A DNA stretch of 50,144 bases from Pseudonocardia lacus. GTDB lineage: Bacteria > Actinomycetota > Actinomycetes > Mycobacteriales > Pseudonocardiaceae. Location of the stretch: positions 1 to 50,144 of the forward strand of contig NZ_JAHDTH010000022.1 of the NCBI RefSeq assembly GCF_018531445.1. Reading direction: 5' to 3'. Both the position numbers and the translations under genes were made by a program. Below are positions 1 through 8,478 of the stretch, piece by piece (positions within the stretch are counted from its first letter, which is position 1; each line of letters begins with the position of its first letter). The notes under the pieces are model-generated. The model was not told the DNA's origin and made no database searches. It worked only from the letters and a program-made list of their open reading frames with translations.

Positions 1-213
1 CGCGTCGCGCTGCACGCGGCCGATCCAGGCCGCCGTGTCGTCGGAGCCGGCGACGGGGCCGAGCACGGGGTCGGCCGGGCCGCCCGCCGCGACGACGACG
101 CCGCGCACCCCGAGGACGGGCTGCAGGGTGCGGCAGACGTCGGCCAGCGCGGCCGGCACGTCCAGCGTCGCCGCGGTGGCCCGGCCGAGGCGCAACAGGA
201 GCGCGTCGAACAT
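1..213 (-). CDS. GAF-domain regulator, N-terminal part only (cut by window edge)
   Basis: The start codon ATG lies at 213-211 with GGGGAG about 8 bases upstream, and the reading frame runs off the left edge. The 71 visible residues (MFDALLLRLGRA..., then a helix ending DVCRTLQPVLGVRG followed by VVVAAGG) look like the beginning of a GAF domain as found in actinobacterial GAF-ANTAR regulators, in which a leading amphipathic helix precedes the first GAF strand. The rest of the gene, including any ANTAR RNA-binding domain, is outside the window, so the exact class cannot be decided. It is divergent from the RidA-like gene at 330. Confidence 0.6.
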   Translation of the reverse strand, partial: MFDALLLRLGRATAATLDVPAALADVCRTLQPVLGVRGVVVAAGGPADPVLGPVAGSDDTAAWIGRVQRDA

Positions 214-329
214 GGTCTTCTCCCCGGCCCGGTGGAAGGGGGAGCGCACCGGGCCGTACTGTGCGTCGCCGGGCGAAGGCGCAGCGTTACCCCGTCGAGG
301 CTCACCGACTGCTCTGGCAGTCTCAGCAC

Positions 330-752
330 GTGATCACCAGGATCGCCCCTGCCGGCTTGCACCCCACGCCCGGGTACGCGCACGTCACCCTGGTCGACGC
401 CGGCCCGCTGGCCTTCTTCGCCGGCCAGCTGCCGGTGGACGACTCGGGCGAACGGGTGGTCGGCGTCGGCGACCTCGACGCGCAGGTCGACCGGACCGTC
501 GGCAACGCCGCGCGGGCGTTGGCCGCGGTCGGCGCGAGCCCGCGGGACGTCGTCCGCACGACCGTCTACGTCGTGGCGAGCTCCTCGGCCGAGGCGGGCC
601 GGGCCTGGCACCGGTTCGCGGCCTCGGAGATCGGGGCGGCGTTCACCTCGGCGAGCACGCTCGTCGGGGTGAGCCTGCTCGGCTTCCCCGACCAGCTCGT
701 CGAGCTGGAGATGACGGCCGCGCTCAGCCCTCCCGGAGCCGACGCGCGGTGA
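330..752 (+). CDS. RidA/YjgF/YER057c family protein
   Basis: About 140 residues, the normal RidA length. The sequence begins with an ITRIAPAGLHPTPGYAH segment, then GPLAFFAGQLPVD (the family's substrate-cavity strand with the G-Q core) and ends with a hydrophobic VELEMTAAL strand. RidA proteins hydrolyse reactive enamine/imine intermediates released by PLP enzymes, but the catalytic arginine near the C-terminus of classical RidA (in the 'ARVEVEMTAI'-like strand, preceded by R) is not obvious here, where the motif reads LVELEMTAA, so this may be one of the non-deaminase subgroups. GTG at 330 is chosen because homology begins there; no strong ribosome site is seen. Its 3' end overlaps the convergent small membrane gene by 29 bp. 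Confidence 0.8.
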   Translation: MITRIAPAGLHPTPGYAHVTLVDAGPLAFFAGQLPVDDSGERVVGVGDLDAQVDRTVGNAARALAAVGASPRDVVRTTVYVVASSSAEAGRAWHRFAASEIGAAFTSASTLVGVSLLGFPDQLVELEMTAALSPPGADAR

Positions 753-966
753 GCCGCGCCGCTACCGCGACGGCGATCAGCAGCACGACCAGGTCGCCCA
801 CGTGGACGCCGTGCGTGCCGTAGAAGACCAGCAGCACCGGGCCGACGGCGGTCACCGCGGCGAACGCCAGCACGACGAGCGCGGCGACCGCCCAGACGGC
901 GGCGATCCGACGCAGCCGACGGCGGTCGGGCGCGGTCCGTCCGGAGGATCGCGCAGGCGTCGGCAT
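724..966 (-). CDS. Small two-helix membrane protein, hypothetical
   Basis: An 80-residue reading frame with a basic N-terminus (RRRLRR), two hydrophobic helices at about residues 22-48 and 58-72, and a basic tail (RRLREG). This positive-inside pattern and the G/C third-position use argue for a real gene. ATG at 966 is the first start; no strong Shine-Dalgarno is visible. The 3' end overlaps the convergent RidA-like gene by 29 bp. I do not recognise the family and propose no function. Confidence 0.55.
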   Translation of the reverse strand: MPTPARSSGRTAPDRRRLRRIAAVWAVAALVVLAFAAVTAVGPVLLVFYGTHGVHVGDLVVLLIAVAVAARLTARRLREG

Positions 967-1131
967 GCGTCCGAGGTTACGCGGAGCCGTCGGAGCCCAC
1001 GTCCGTCCGAGCCGGGCGGGCCCGGCGCCACCCGGACGGAGGCTGCCCCGTCGGATGAACCGGACCGGCGGTCACTCCCCGCACCGGATGGACGATTGCC
1101 CCGCGCCGCACCGGCCACTGATCATGCAGGA

Positions 1132-3327
1132 ATGCTCCCTGCCCGTACGCGGTCACGCGCTGTGGCCGCGTTGCTCGGTCTGGTCGCGCTCGGGGTGGTG
1201 CTGAGCGGCTGCTCGGCCGCGACCCCGCTCTGCGACCGGGCGGGCACCCTGTTGACCCAGGGCCGTCCGCTCGACGCCATGGCCCTCTACGCCCGTGCGG
1301 AGGCCCAGGACGAGGGCAACTGCGCCGGCAACGGCCTGAGCGCGGCCGGCGAGCAGATCGGGCGCGCCGCCGCCGAGGAGACCAGGGGCGCCGCCGCCGA
1401 GCAGGTCGGCGACGCCGCCGGCGCCGTCGCGGCCTACCAGGCCGCCCTGGAGCTCAACGCGGGCGACGCCCGGGCCGCCGCCGGGCTGGTCCGGCTCGGC
1501 CAGCCGGCCGGCACCCCGGCACCCGCCGAGATCCCCCCGCTCCCGCGCACCGTCGAGCCAACGGGCTGGTGGCGCAGCGAGTGGCCGCTGCTGGTCGGGG
1601 CCGGGCTGCTGGCGCTGGCGCTGGCCGCCGCCGGGTACGCGCTGGTCACCGGCATCCTGCTGCGCCGCAAGGTCGCGACCACCGGCACCACCGCCCCCGA
1701 GCCCGTCGCCGCGCCCGCGGCCGACCGGGCCGAGTTCGAGGCGCTGCGCGAGCGCGCCGACGGCGCCGCCGACGTGCTGGCCGAGCGCTGCACCGCCCTG
1801 GAGTGCGGCCTGGCCCGGCTGGAGGCCACCATGGCCCGCCGCGACCGGCTGCTGGAGGTGCTCGCCGGGCAGCTGGCCGGACCGCCGGCCGTCGGGGTGC
1901 AGCGCGAGCAGTTGTTCGTCGCCCCGCCGCGGCCCGAGGGCGCGCCCGGCGAGGGCTCCGGGGTGGTCGACGTCCAACTGGTCGCCGTGTCCACCGCCGA
2001 CGGCACCCGTCGCACGGTCGCCCACCGGGTGCGCTGGACCCCGCCGGACGACCGGGCCGCCGCGGCGCTCGTCGAGCGGCTGGGCACCGACCCGATCGCC
2101 CTGGTCGACGTGCTGTCCACCGGCACCGTCAGCCCCGCGTGGGCGCGCAGCACCGAGCTGTGGCTGCTGCCGCCGGCCTCCCGGCTGGCCGCCGACCTGG
2201 GCCTGGACACGGGCACCGCGGCCGAGCCCGGCCCCGGCTCGCTGGAGGCGCTGGTCAGCGGCGGCGCGATCCGGGCGGGCCAGCTCACCCGGCTGACCGC
2301 CGAGACGGCCCCGCCGTTCGCGCCCGACGCCACCGTCGCGTTCCTGGCCCGGCTGGTGACCGTGTTCGTCGGCGGGGCCTGGACGAACGCGTCGCTGACC
2401 TCCGAGGCGCACGAGGCGGCCTCGGAGATCGCCGCGGCCGCGCTGGAGGCCGCCACCGGGCTCACCGACCCGGTGTCGACGGGCAGCACCGGGCGCACCC
2501 CGGGCCCGCCGGCCGAGCTCGACCGGCTGCTGGGCCGCCCCACCGGCCCCGTCCCCGGCCCCCGCCCGCACGCCCCGATCACCGTGCGCGTGGTCGCCGC
2601 GCCGCCCCGCGCCGACGACCGCCGCCCCGACGGCCCCGTCACCGAGGGCGGCACCCTGCGGATGCGCACCACCTACCGCATGGACCGCTTCGAGGTCGAC
2701 GCCATCGGCGTGCTGCGCTCGCTCGGCCGCGCCGCCTCCGAGGCGGCACGCGCGCTCGTCGCGAACCCGGCCGACGACGACGCCGTCGAGGCGTTCCGCG
2801 CGGCCGTGCGCCCCTCCGAGGGCTCCGCCGGCCCGGCGCTGGGCTGCGACGTGGTGGCCGGCGGCGACGACGAGGTCGGCTTCACCTACCGGGTCGGCAC
2901 CGCCCGCCTCGACGTCGCCACCCTCCTGGCCGACTCCGCCGACCTGACCAGGGCGTTCGCCGAGCAGGTCGCCTCCGCCCGCGGCGGGGGCGGCCACCGC
3001 CCCTTCGACGCCGCCCTGCGCGAGGCCGTCCGGCCCGAGCACCTGGGCACCATCGCCGCCGACCTGCCTGGCCGCTCACCGGTGCTGGTCATGGAGCCGG
3101 GCAGGCGCGACGCGGTCGACGCCCACTACGCCCCGCCCGACGGCGCGCCCCCGGCCGCCGGCGCCGACGCGCAGAACGGCGCGGACATGTACCAGGCGCT
3201 GGCGGTCAACCGGTCGCCCGCCGAGCCGGAGGGCCGCTCACTGGTCCGGCGCCGCCGACCGGCCGGCGGCCCGATCCCGGAGCGGCCGCGCCGGGAGCCG
3301 AACGGCTCGGGAGGACCCGGTCGGTAG
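1132..3327 (+). CDS. Large lipoprotein with second membrane helix, unknown function
   Basis: About 731 residues. The start at ATG 1132, preceded by GCAGGA, is chosen because it yields a textbook lipoprotein signal: basic TRSR, a hydrophobic core, and lipobox L24-S-G-C27. Residues about 30-125 are alanine-rich and helical with a TPR-like pattern (...AVAAYQAALELNAGDARAAAGLVRL). A strong membrane helix follows at about residues 145-170 (WPLLVGAGLLALALAAAGYALV...), then a basic stop-transfer RRK, a predicted coiled coil (about 200-250), and a long Ala/Pro-rich domain with an HDA-like pattern I cannot name. A lipid anchor plus an internal helix would place the TPR-like part outside and the large C-terminal part inside the cytoplasm. 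The frame extends upstream to 802 without stop, but that part is not hydrophobic and has no start signal. Confidence 0.75.
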   Translation: MLPARTRSRAVAALLGLVALGVVLSGCSAATPLCDRAGTLLTQGRPLDAMALYARAEAQDEGNCAGNGLSAAGEQIGRAAAEETRGAAAEQVGDAAGAVAAYQAALELNAGDARAAAGLVRLGQPAGTPAPAEIPPLPRTVEPTGWWRSEWPLLVGAGLLALALAAAGYALVTGILLRRKVATTGTTAPEPVAAPAADRAEFEALRERADGAADVLAERCTALECGLARLEATMARRDRLLEVLAGQLAGPPAVGVQREQLFVAPPRPEGAPGEGSGVVDVQLVAVSTADGTRRTVAHRVRWTPPDDRAAAALVERLGTDPIALVDVLSTGTVSPAWARSTELWLLPPASRLAADLGLDTGTAAEPGPGSLEALVSGGAIRAGQLTRLTAETAPPFAPDATVAFLARLVTVFVGGAWTNASLTSEAHEAASEIAAAALEAATGLTDPVSTGSTGRTPGPPAELDRLLGRPTGPVPGPRPHAPITVRVVAAPPRADDRRPDGPVTEGGTLRMRTTYRMDRFEVDAIGVLRSLGRAASEAARALVANPADDDAVEAFRAAVRPSEGSAGPALGCDVVAGGDDEVGFTYRVGTARLDVATLLADSADLTRAFAEQVASARGGGGHRPFDAALREAVRPEHLGTIAADLPGRSPVLVMEPGRRDAVDAHYAPPDGAPPAAGADAQNGADMYQALAVNRSPAEPEGRSLVRRRRPAGGPIPERPRREPNGSGGPGR

Positions 3328-3338
3328 CGGCGCAGCGG

Positions 3339-3551
3339 TCAAAGATCGCTCTCGCCCTGCCGCAGTCCGTGCTCCCATGCCCGCAACCGGCTCTCCCAGA
3401 CGTCGAGCGCGTCCGCCCGCTCGACGTTGATTCGACGGGCTGTCGCGATCCTCTCCCAGGCCGAACTCTGCGCCCGGGCCTCCAGCCACCCGATCACGAT
3501 CGCCGCGGCGATCAGGACGAGCCCTCCGATGACGGCCACTGCTTCGAGCAT
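3339..3551 (-). CDS. Small single-helix membrane protein, hypothetical
   Basis: About 70 residues: an N-terminal membrane helix (LEAVAVIGGLVLIAAAIVIGW) followed by a charged helical tail with regularly spaced Trp and Arg (WERIATARRINVERADALDVWESRLRAWEHGL). The ATG at 3551 is preceded by AGGTGG at good spacing, so I prefer it to the GTG at 3560. It is convergent with the large lipoprotein gene, 11 bp apart. Family not recognised; the tail looks able to form a coiled coil. Confidence 0.5.
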   Translation of the reverse strand: MLEAVAVIGGLVLIAAAIVIGWLEARAQSSAWERIATARRINVERADALDVWESRLRAWEHGLRQGESDL

Positions 3552-3919
3552 CCCGACCACCTGACCTGAGAGAGGCGACGCTGCCTCTCAGGGTAGAACC
3601 TTGCCGCTCGAAGTGCAATTTCATTTCGAGTGACCACAGCTGGATCTCGAAGTGGTGGCATCCCCGCATCCACAGGACTACGGTGGGCCAGTGCCGGAGG
3701 ACGCTGGTCGCTACCAGTCGACCGTCGAGCGCACGACCGGCACCTCGGGCGCGCCAGGAGCCGGTCACTCACCGATGGTGGTCACCTCTTCGGCTCGTTC
3801 TCGGTCTGCAAGGTCGACGACGATCGTTGCCGTCGCGACCATCGCGGCCTGAGATTGCAGAGCGCGTTTGAGGCTCACCCGAGCCGTCGAGTGCCGAGCG
3901 TCCAGGGAAGGGAAGAGGC
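3552..3919. promoter_or_regulatory. Divergent intergenic region with inverted repeats
   Basis: This 368-bp gap between two divergent genes has lower G+C than its neighbours. It holds a strong hairpin-forming repeat: CCTGAGAGAGGC at 3565-3576 and GCCTCTCAGG at 3583-3592, only 13 bp upstream of the small membrane gene. Further on, CTCGAAGTG occurs at about 3607 and 3647, with the inverted form CATTTCGAG between them. These look like operator-type elements for one or both genes; I see no convincing coding sequence here. Confidence 0.4.
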
Positions 3920-4864
3920 GTGAGCGCTCGGAACGACAGCACAGAAGTCCAGGAGCAGGAGGACTCGGTCCGTGGACTGAGCCCCAACTTGGCACGGCAG
4001 CGCCTGGGCGCGCTCCTGCGCGATGCCCGGACGCACGCCGGCCTGACCCTGGAGGAGGCGGGCCAGGCCCTCGACAGGTCGGCGGCGACGATCAGCCGAC
4101 TGGAGCGGGCCGAAGTGAAACCCCGCCTCCTCGACGTCTCCGCCCTCCTCGACCACTACGCCGGCCGCAGCGCGGCGGCCGTCCCCGAGGACGTGCGCCA
4201 CCTCGCGGTCGCCCTGACGACCGAGAGCCGCCGGGAGTCGTGGTTCTCACCATTCCGGGACGTCCTCGCCGGCAACATGGTCTCCGACCACGTCCGGCGG
4301 TACGTCGAGTCCGAGCAGGACGCCACCCGCATCGACTCCTACCAAATGGATCTGGTGCCCGGACTCCTGCAGACCGAGGCGTACGCACGGGCGATCGCGG
4401 ACACTTACTACGCCGACAGATCTCCTGAACAGCGGGAGCGCTTCGTGCAGTTCCGGATGAAGCGCCAGGAGGTGCTCACCCGCGAGGCAGCACCTCCCCA
4501 CCTGCACGTCGTCCTCGGAGCGCTCGTCTTCCGACGCAACGTCGGAGGCCCCGCGGTCATGCGCGAGCAGCTCACCAGCCTCGCGGACCGGATCCGGAAC
4601 GCCCGACCGAACATCACGATTCAAGCAGTTCCGGCGGAGGTCGCGATCCGCGCGGCGCTCGGTGGCCCCTTTCTTGTGATGTCCTTTGCGGACAGTCAGC
4701 ACGATTTCGTGTACCTGGAGATGCGATCGGGCGCGGAGTACTCGCAGCGACCCTCGGACCTCGAGCAGTATCGGGAGTTGTTCAGCGATCTCAGTGCGGC
4801 CGCCCTGGACCCGGCCGGCTCCCTGAACGCGATCGAAACAGCGATCAAAGAACTGCCGAGCTGA
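3920..4864 (+). CDS. Helix-turn-helix XRE regulator with DUF5753
   Basis: A 314-residue protein with an XRE-type DNA-binding domain at about residues 25-80 (LARQRLGALLRDARTHAGLT, then ATISRLERAEVKPR as recognition helix) and a DUF5753 domain from about 105 to 305 (SYQMDLVPGLLQTEAYARAI is the diagnostic segment, with a C-terminal VYLEMRSGAEY-type strand). Such proteins are a very large actinomycete family, normally paired with a small DUF397 protein, as here (next gene, 111 bp downstream). Known roles include control of development and secondary metabolism (for example the WhiJ-like systems of Streptomyces); the target of this one is unknown. ATG at 3920 follows GGGAAGAGGCG. Confidence 0.9.
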   Translation: MSARNDSTEVQEQEDSVRGLSPNLARQRLGALLRDARTHAGLTLEEAGQALDRSAATISRLERAEVKPRLLDVSALLDHYAGRSAAAVPEDVRHLAVALTTESRRESWFSPFRDVLAGNMVSDHVRRYVESEQDATRIDSYQMDLVPGLLQTEAYARAIADTYYADRSPEQRERFVQFRMKRQEVLTREAAPPHLHVVLGALVFRRNVGGPAVMREQLTSLADRIRNARPNITIQAVPAEVAIRAALGGPFLVMSFADSQHDFVYLEMRSGAEYSQRPSDLEQYRELFSDLSAAALDPAGSLNAIETAIKELPS

Positions 4865-4975
4865 TCACCGCTTCCGACGCGGGCTGAGCCGCGCGGGCAG
4901 CCGCGCTGCTCAGCCGGGTGTTTCCGACTGTCGCAGCGACTACACTCCCTCGTGCGTGACAGCGAGGAGGTCCGG

Positions 4976-5182
4976 GTGCCGGATGTGGACGCGACTGCCG
5001 AAGCCACCTTCAGGTCCAGCTCGTTCTCGGGCGGCGGGGACTGCGTCGAGGTGGCCATAGGCACCGACGACGTACGGGTCCGGGACAGCAAGAATCGCGC
5101 CAGAGCTCCGTTGATCTTCTCCCGCACGGCCTGGGAAGGCTTCGTCGCCGCGACCAGGATGGGCGAATTCAGATCCGCTTGA
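4976..5182 (+). CDS. DUF397 small protein, partner of XRE/DUF5753 regulator
   Basis: A 68-residue protein with the DUF397 signature: FRSSSFSGGGDCVEVAIG, then VRVRDSKNR and the C-terminal FSRTAWEGFVAATRMGEF. The start is GTG at 4976, supported by GCGAGGAGG 5 bases upstream; a longer frame from 4952 has no ribosome site. DUF397 proteins are thought to antagonise or modulate the neighbouring XRE/DUF5753 regulator, in a toxin-antitoxin-like or switch arrangement; the mechanism is not established. Confidence 0.88.
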   Translation: MPDVDATAEATFRSSSFSGGGDCVEVAIGTDDVRVRDSKNRARAPLIFSRTAWEGFVAATRMGEFRSA

Positions 5183-5320
5183 GACTATAAATTTTCTGCA
5201 TCGAGATGCGTAGTCCCGCTCGGCCTGGGATCGTCCCCGCCGCACCCTGAGGACATCCCCACCCCCGCGCCGCCGCTCGCCCCAGTCCCCCGCGCCCGCC
5301 GCGTTCCTAGCGTCCGTCGC

Positions 5321-6043
5321 ATGGTCACTACGGATGGGGTCGTCGGCTGGGTCGTCGGCCTGATGGATGCGCTGGGTGCGCCCGGGGTCGGGTTGGCGAT
5401 CGCGCTGGAGAACGTGTTCCCGCCGCTGCCGAGCGAGGTGTTCCTGCCGCTGGCCGGGTTCGCGGCCGCCCGCGGGGAGATGAGCGTGGTGGCCGCCGTC
5501 GGCTGGACGACGCTCGGGTCGCTGGTGGGGGCGCTGGTGCTCTACGGCGTCGGGGCCGCGCTCGGGCAGCGGCGGATGTGGGCGCTGGCCGACCGGATGC
5601 CGCTGGTCGACCTGCGCGATGTGCGCAAGGCCGAGGCGTGGTTCGCGCGGCACGGCGCGAAGGCGGTGTTCCTCGGGCGGATGGTGCCGCTGGTGCGCAG
5701 CCTGATCTCGGTGCCGGCGGGGGTGGAGCGGATGCGGCTGCCGCTGTTCGCCGCGCTGACCACGGCCGGGAGCCTGGTCTGGAACACCGTGTTCGTCATG
5801 GCCGGCTACCTGCTCGGGGCCAACTGGGGTGTCGTCGAGCAGTACGCGGGCGTGCTGTCGAAGGGCGTGCTCGGCGTGCTGGTGCTCGCCGTCGCGGTGT
5901 TCGTGGTGCGCCGGGTCGCGGCCCGGCGCCGGGCCCGCGGCCGGATAGGGTCGGCGGGCGTGACGGCCGAGCACCCCGATCCCGACGCCACCGTGCGCCT
6001 CGTCCGCGTCCCGCCCGTCCCGCGGGGCACCCGGTGGCGGTGA
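5321..6043 (+). CDS. DedA family integral membrane protein
   Basis: A 240-residue membrane protein with the DedA/SNARE-associated (VTT) signature: ALENVFPPLPSEVFLPLAG near residue 30, a central amphipathic part ending FARHGAKAVFLGRMVPLVRSLISVPAG (the conserved F-x-R-x3-P-x-R-x3-S-x-x-A-G motif, about residues 105-135), then membrane helices to about residue 205 and a charged cytoplasmic tail. DedA proteins are linked to lipid-carrier (undecaprenyl phosphate) or phospholipid flipping and to membrane homeostasis. It is the first gene of a three-gene operon and overlaps the histidine kinase start by 4 bp. About 138 bp upstream is an AT-rich stretch (TATAAATTTT near 5187-5196) that could hold a promoter. 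Confidence 0.9.
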   Translation: MVTTDGVVGWVVGLMDALGAPGVGLAIALENVFPPLPSEVFLPLAGFAAARGEMSVVAAVGWTTLGSLVGALVLYGVGAALGQRRMWALADRMPLVDLRDVRKAEAWFARHGAKAVFLGRMVPLVRSLISVPAGVERMRLPLFAALTTAGSLVWNTVFVMAGYLLGANWGVVEQYAGVLSKGVLGVLVLAVAVFVVRRVAARRRARGRIGSAGVTAEHPDPDATVRLVRVPPVPRGTRWR

Positions 6044-7215
6044 CGACCGGCGCGGCCCATCCCGCGAGCGTGCCGTGGCCGTCGCGGGTCACCGCCGCCC
6101 TGCGCACCGGGCTCGGCCTGGCGTTGGGCACCGCGACCGCCGGCCTGCACCTGCTGCTGCTCGTCCCCGCGCTGCTCGCGCTGTGCGTGCCGGCCGGGCG
6201 TCGCGCCCTGCCCCGGGCGGCCGCCGCTCAGGCCCGTCGGGAGCTTGTGCGGGTCGACCGCTTCCTCGGCGAGCCGTTCGACGCCGACCGCGACGTCGAC
6301 GGCCGGCGGGCCGCGCGCTACCTGCTGGCGCGGATGCCGGCCGGGCTCGTCGGCGGCACGGTCCTCGTCCTGCTCCTCGTCGGGGTCGTGTTCGCCGTGC
6401 TGATCCTGTGGTCGTGGCTGAGCGGCACGCCGTTCCCGCTCGAGGAGCCCGCGTACGTCATCTCCGCGCTGGAGGTCGGGTACTACACGCCGTCCGGGGT
6501 CGTGCTGCTCTACCTGGCGCTCGCCGGGCTGGCCGGGGTGGCGCGCTGGGAGCGGTCCGCGGCGCGCCGGCTGCTCGCCCCGACCCGCGAGGAGCAGCTG
6601 GCCAGCCGGGTGACCGCGCTCGCCGAGTCCCGCGACGCCGTCGTCGCCGCCGTCGACGACGAGCGCCGCCGCATCGAGCGCGACCTGCACGACGGCGTCC
6701 AGCAGCGGCTGGTGGCCCTGGGCATGTTGCTGGGCCGCGCGCGCCGCCACCCCGAGCAGCTCGACCTGGTCGTGCAGGCCCACGAGCAGGCGCAGCGGGC
6801 GCTCGTCGAGTTGCGCGACGTGTCCTGGCGGGTCTACCCGGCCGCACTGGACACCGACGGCCTGGCCACCGCGCTGGAGGCCGTCGCCGAGCGGGCCCCG
6901 CTGCCGGTGCGGATCGACTGCGCGCTGGACGCCGAGCCGCCGCCCGCCGTGCGCGCGGTGGCCTGGTTCGTGGTCTGCGAGGCGGTCACGAACGCGGCCA
7001 AGCACTCTGGCGCGCGGCAGGTGCGGGTGGACGTCCGGACGTCCGGCCCGACCCTGCGCGCCGTCGTCAGCGACGACGGCCGCGGCGGTGCCGACCCGTC
7101 CGGCGGCGGGCTGGCCGGGCTGGCCCGCCGGGTCGCGGCGGCCGACGGCTCGCTCGCGGTCAGCAGCCCGGCCGGCGGACCGACGGAGATCCGGGCGGAG
7201 CTGCCGTGCGGGTGA
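6040..7215 (+). CDS. Two-component sensor histidine kinase (HisKA_3 type)
   Basis: About 391 residues. The start is taken as GTG 6040 in a GTGA overlap with the DedA stop. N-terminal membrane helices (about residues 20-50, 105-130 and 150-170) bracket a small extracytoplasmic loop. The dimerisation/phosphoacceptor helix is ERRRIERDLHDGVQQRL with His at about residue 217, and the ATPase part shows the N-box CEAVTNAAKHSG (Asn about 318) and the G1 box DDGRGG. This is the NarX/DesK-like class that phosphorylates LuxR-type regulators, here clearly the next gene. Coupling with DedA suggests an envelope or lipid stress input, which is inference. Confidence 0.92.
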   Translation: MTTGAAHPASVPWPSRVTAALRTGLGLALGTATAGLHLLLLVPALLALCVPAGRRALPRAAAAQARRELVRVDRFLGEPFDADRDVDGRRAARYLLARMPAGLVGGTVLVLLLVGVVFAVLILWSWLSGTPFPLEEPAYVISALEVGYYTPSGVVLLYLALAGLAGVARWERSAARRLLAPTREEQLASRVTALAESRDAVVAAVDDERRRIERDLHDGVQQRLVALGMLLGRARRHPEQLDLVVQAHEQAQRALVELRDVSWRVYPAALDTDGLATALEAVAERAPLPVRIDCALDAEPPPAVRAVAWFVVCEAVTNAAKHSGARQVRVDVRTSGPTLRAVVSDDGRGGADPSGGGLAGLARRVAAADGSLAVSSPAGGPTEIRAELPCG

Positions 7216-7850
7216 CGATCGCCGAGGACTCGGCGCTGCTGCGGGAGGGCCTCGTGCGGCTGCTGGTCGACGAGGGCCACACCGTCGTGGCCGCGGTCGG
7301 CGACGGGCGCGCGCTCGTCGGCGCGGTCGAGCGCGAGCGGCCCGACGTCGTCGTCGCGGACGTCCGGATGCCGCCGACGCACACCGACGAGGGCGTGGTG
7401 GCCGCGCTGGAGATCCGGCGGCGCTGGCCGGGCGTCGGGGTCCTGGTGCTGTCGCAGTACGTCGAGCGCCGGCACGCCGCCCGCCTGCTCGCCGACGACG
7501 GCGGCCGGGTGGGCTACCTGCTCAAGGACCGGGTGGCGCAGGTCGGCGAGTTCCTCGACGCGCTGGAGCGCGTCGGCGCGGGCGGGGCGGCGTTCGACCC
7601 GGAGGTCGTGCGCCAACTGCTGGTCACCGGACGCCGCGCCGACCCCCTCGACCGACTCACTCCGCGCGAGCGCGACGTGCTCGACGCCATGGCCGAGGGC
7701 CTGACCAACGCCTCGGCGGCCGAGCGGCTGCGGATGTCGGTCAGCGCCGTGGAGAAGCACGTCGCCTCGATCCTGGCCAAGCTCGGGATCGCCGAGGACC
7801 CCGGCTACAACCGCCGCGTCCTGGCCGTCCTGCGCTACCTCGCCCCCTGA
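7206..7850 (+). CDS. NarL/FixJ family response regulator
   Basis: A 214-residue protein: receiver domain at residues 1-125 with acidic pocket E7-D8, phosphoacceptor D52 (VVVADVRMPP), Ser in VLVLSQY and Lys in GYLLKDR; LuxR-type helix-turn-helix at about 148-205 (LTPRERDVLDAMAEG, then VSAVEKHVASILAKLG). GTG 7206 is preferred because family members begin RVTIAEDSALLREG, giving a 10-bp overlap with the kinase gene; GTG 7212 would give a 4-bp overlap. It forms a two-component pair with the preceding kinase. The PTHTDEG stretch after the phospho-Asp loop is typical of the subfamily. Confidence 0.93.
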   Translation: MRVTIAEDSALLREGLVRLLVDEGHTVVAAVGDGRALVGAVERERPDVVVADVRMPPTHTDEGVVAALEIRRRWPGVGVLVLSQYVERRHAARLLADDGGRVGYLLKDRVAQVGEFLDALERVGAGGAAFDPEVVRQLLVTGRRADPLDRLTPRERDVLDAMAEGLTNASAAERLRMSVSAVEKHVASILAKLGIAEDPGYNRRVLAVLRYLAP

Positions 7851-8478
7851 CCCCCCTTCGTCGAGGGCCCAGGGCCTCTGGCGGCTCCTCCGCGGCGTGC
7901 GACCTCCGATCAAGCAGGGGGGAAGCGCCGCTCCCGGCCAGCTTCACGGCCGAGTGGGGCGTCCTCGCAGCACGGGGTGGGGCGTCCTCGCAGCGCCCGG
8001 TGGGTGCCGCAGCCCGAGCTGGGTGCTCGCAGCGCGCCGGCGGGCTGCGAGCACACCGCTGGGTCTGCGAGAACCCCGAATCACATGATCGACTCGGCCT
8101 CCGAGGCACACCACCCCGCCTCCTCGCAGAGTCCCTGCGGTCTTCGCAGGGTCCACAGCACCTGCGAAGACCACGACGCCCCTGCGAAGACGCCCCCGCC
8201 CGGCCCCGGGGACCGCAGGGGAGAGCCCGGCGCCCCCAAGCTCCTGCCGCCACGCCACCGGAGGCCGCCGCGCACACCTGCCGGACGTCCTCGCAGAGTC
8301 CCCACGGTCTCCGCAGGGTCCACAGCACCTGCGAAGACCACACCGCCCCTGCGAAGACGCCCGAGCCCGAGCCCGGACCGAACGGGAAGCCCGGCACCCT
8401 CCCCACGCCCCCTGCTCGATCAGAGGTCGCCCTCCGCGGAGGAGCCGCCGCGGGCCCCTCAAACGCGCGCCCAGCGAA
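7851..8478. repeat. Palindromic CTGCGA repeat cluster A, between convergent genes
   Basis: This 628-bp gap has no credible gene. It is packed with the hexamer TCGCAG/CTGCGA. A near-perfect 32-bp palindrome spans 8023-8054 (arms GTGCTCGCAGC and GCTGCGAGCAC around GCGCCGGCGG). Left of it the hexamers read TCGCAG, right of it CTGCGA. Two further hairpins share the same ten-base loop GTCCACAGCA: arms GGTCTTCGCAGG at 8139-8150 and CCTGCGAAGACC at 8161-8172 (perfect), and again at 8306-8317 and 8328-8339 (one mismatch). Each is preceded by TCCTCGCAGAGTCCC. Long open frames cross this area on both strands but are low-complexity and unlike the neighbouring genes. The same family occurs at 17161-17230 and 38190-38835. 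Confidence 0.8.

Noticed and set aside
1153..3042. Long minus-strand frame opposite the lipoprotein gene
   Set aside because: It is an antisense shadow rich in Gly, Arg, Gln and Ala with no fold-like pattern; the + frame has signal peptide and domains.
3630..3923. Short frames in the 3.6-3.9 kb gap
   Set aside because: No ribosome site, mixed codon use, and the region holds inverted repeats typical of a control region.
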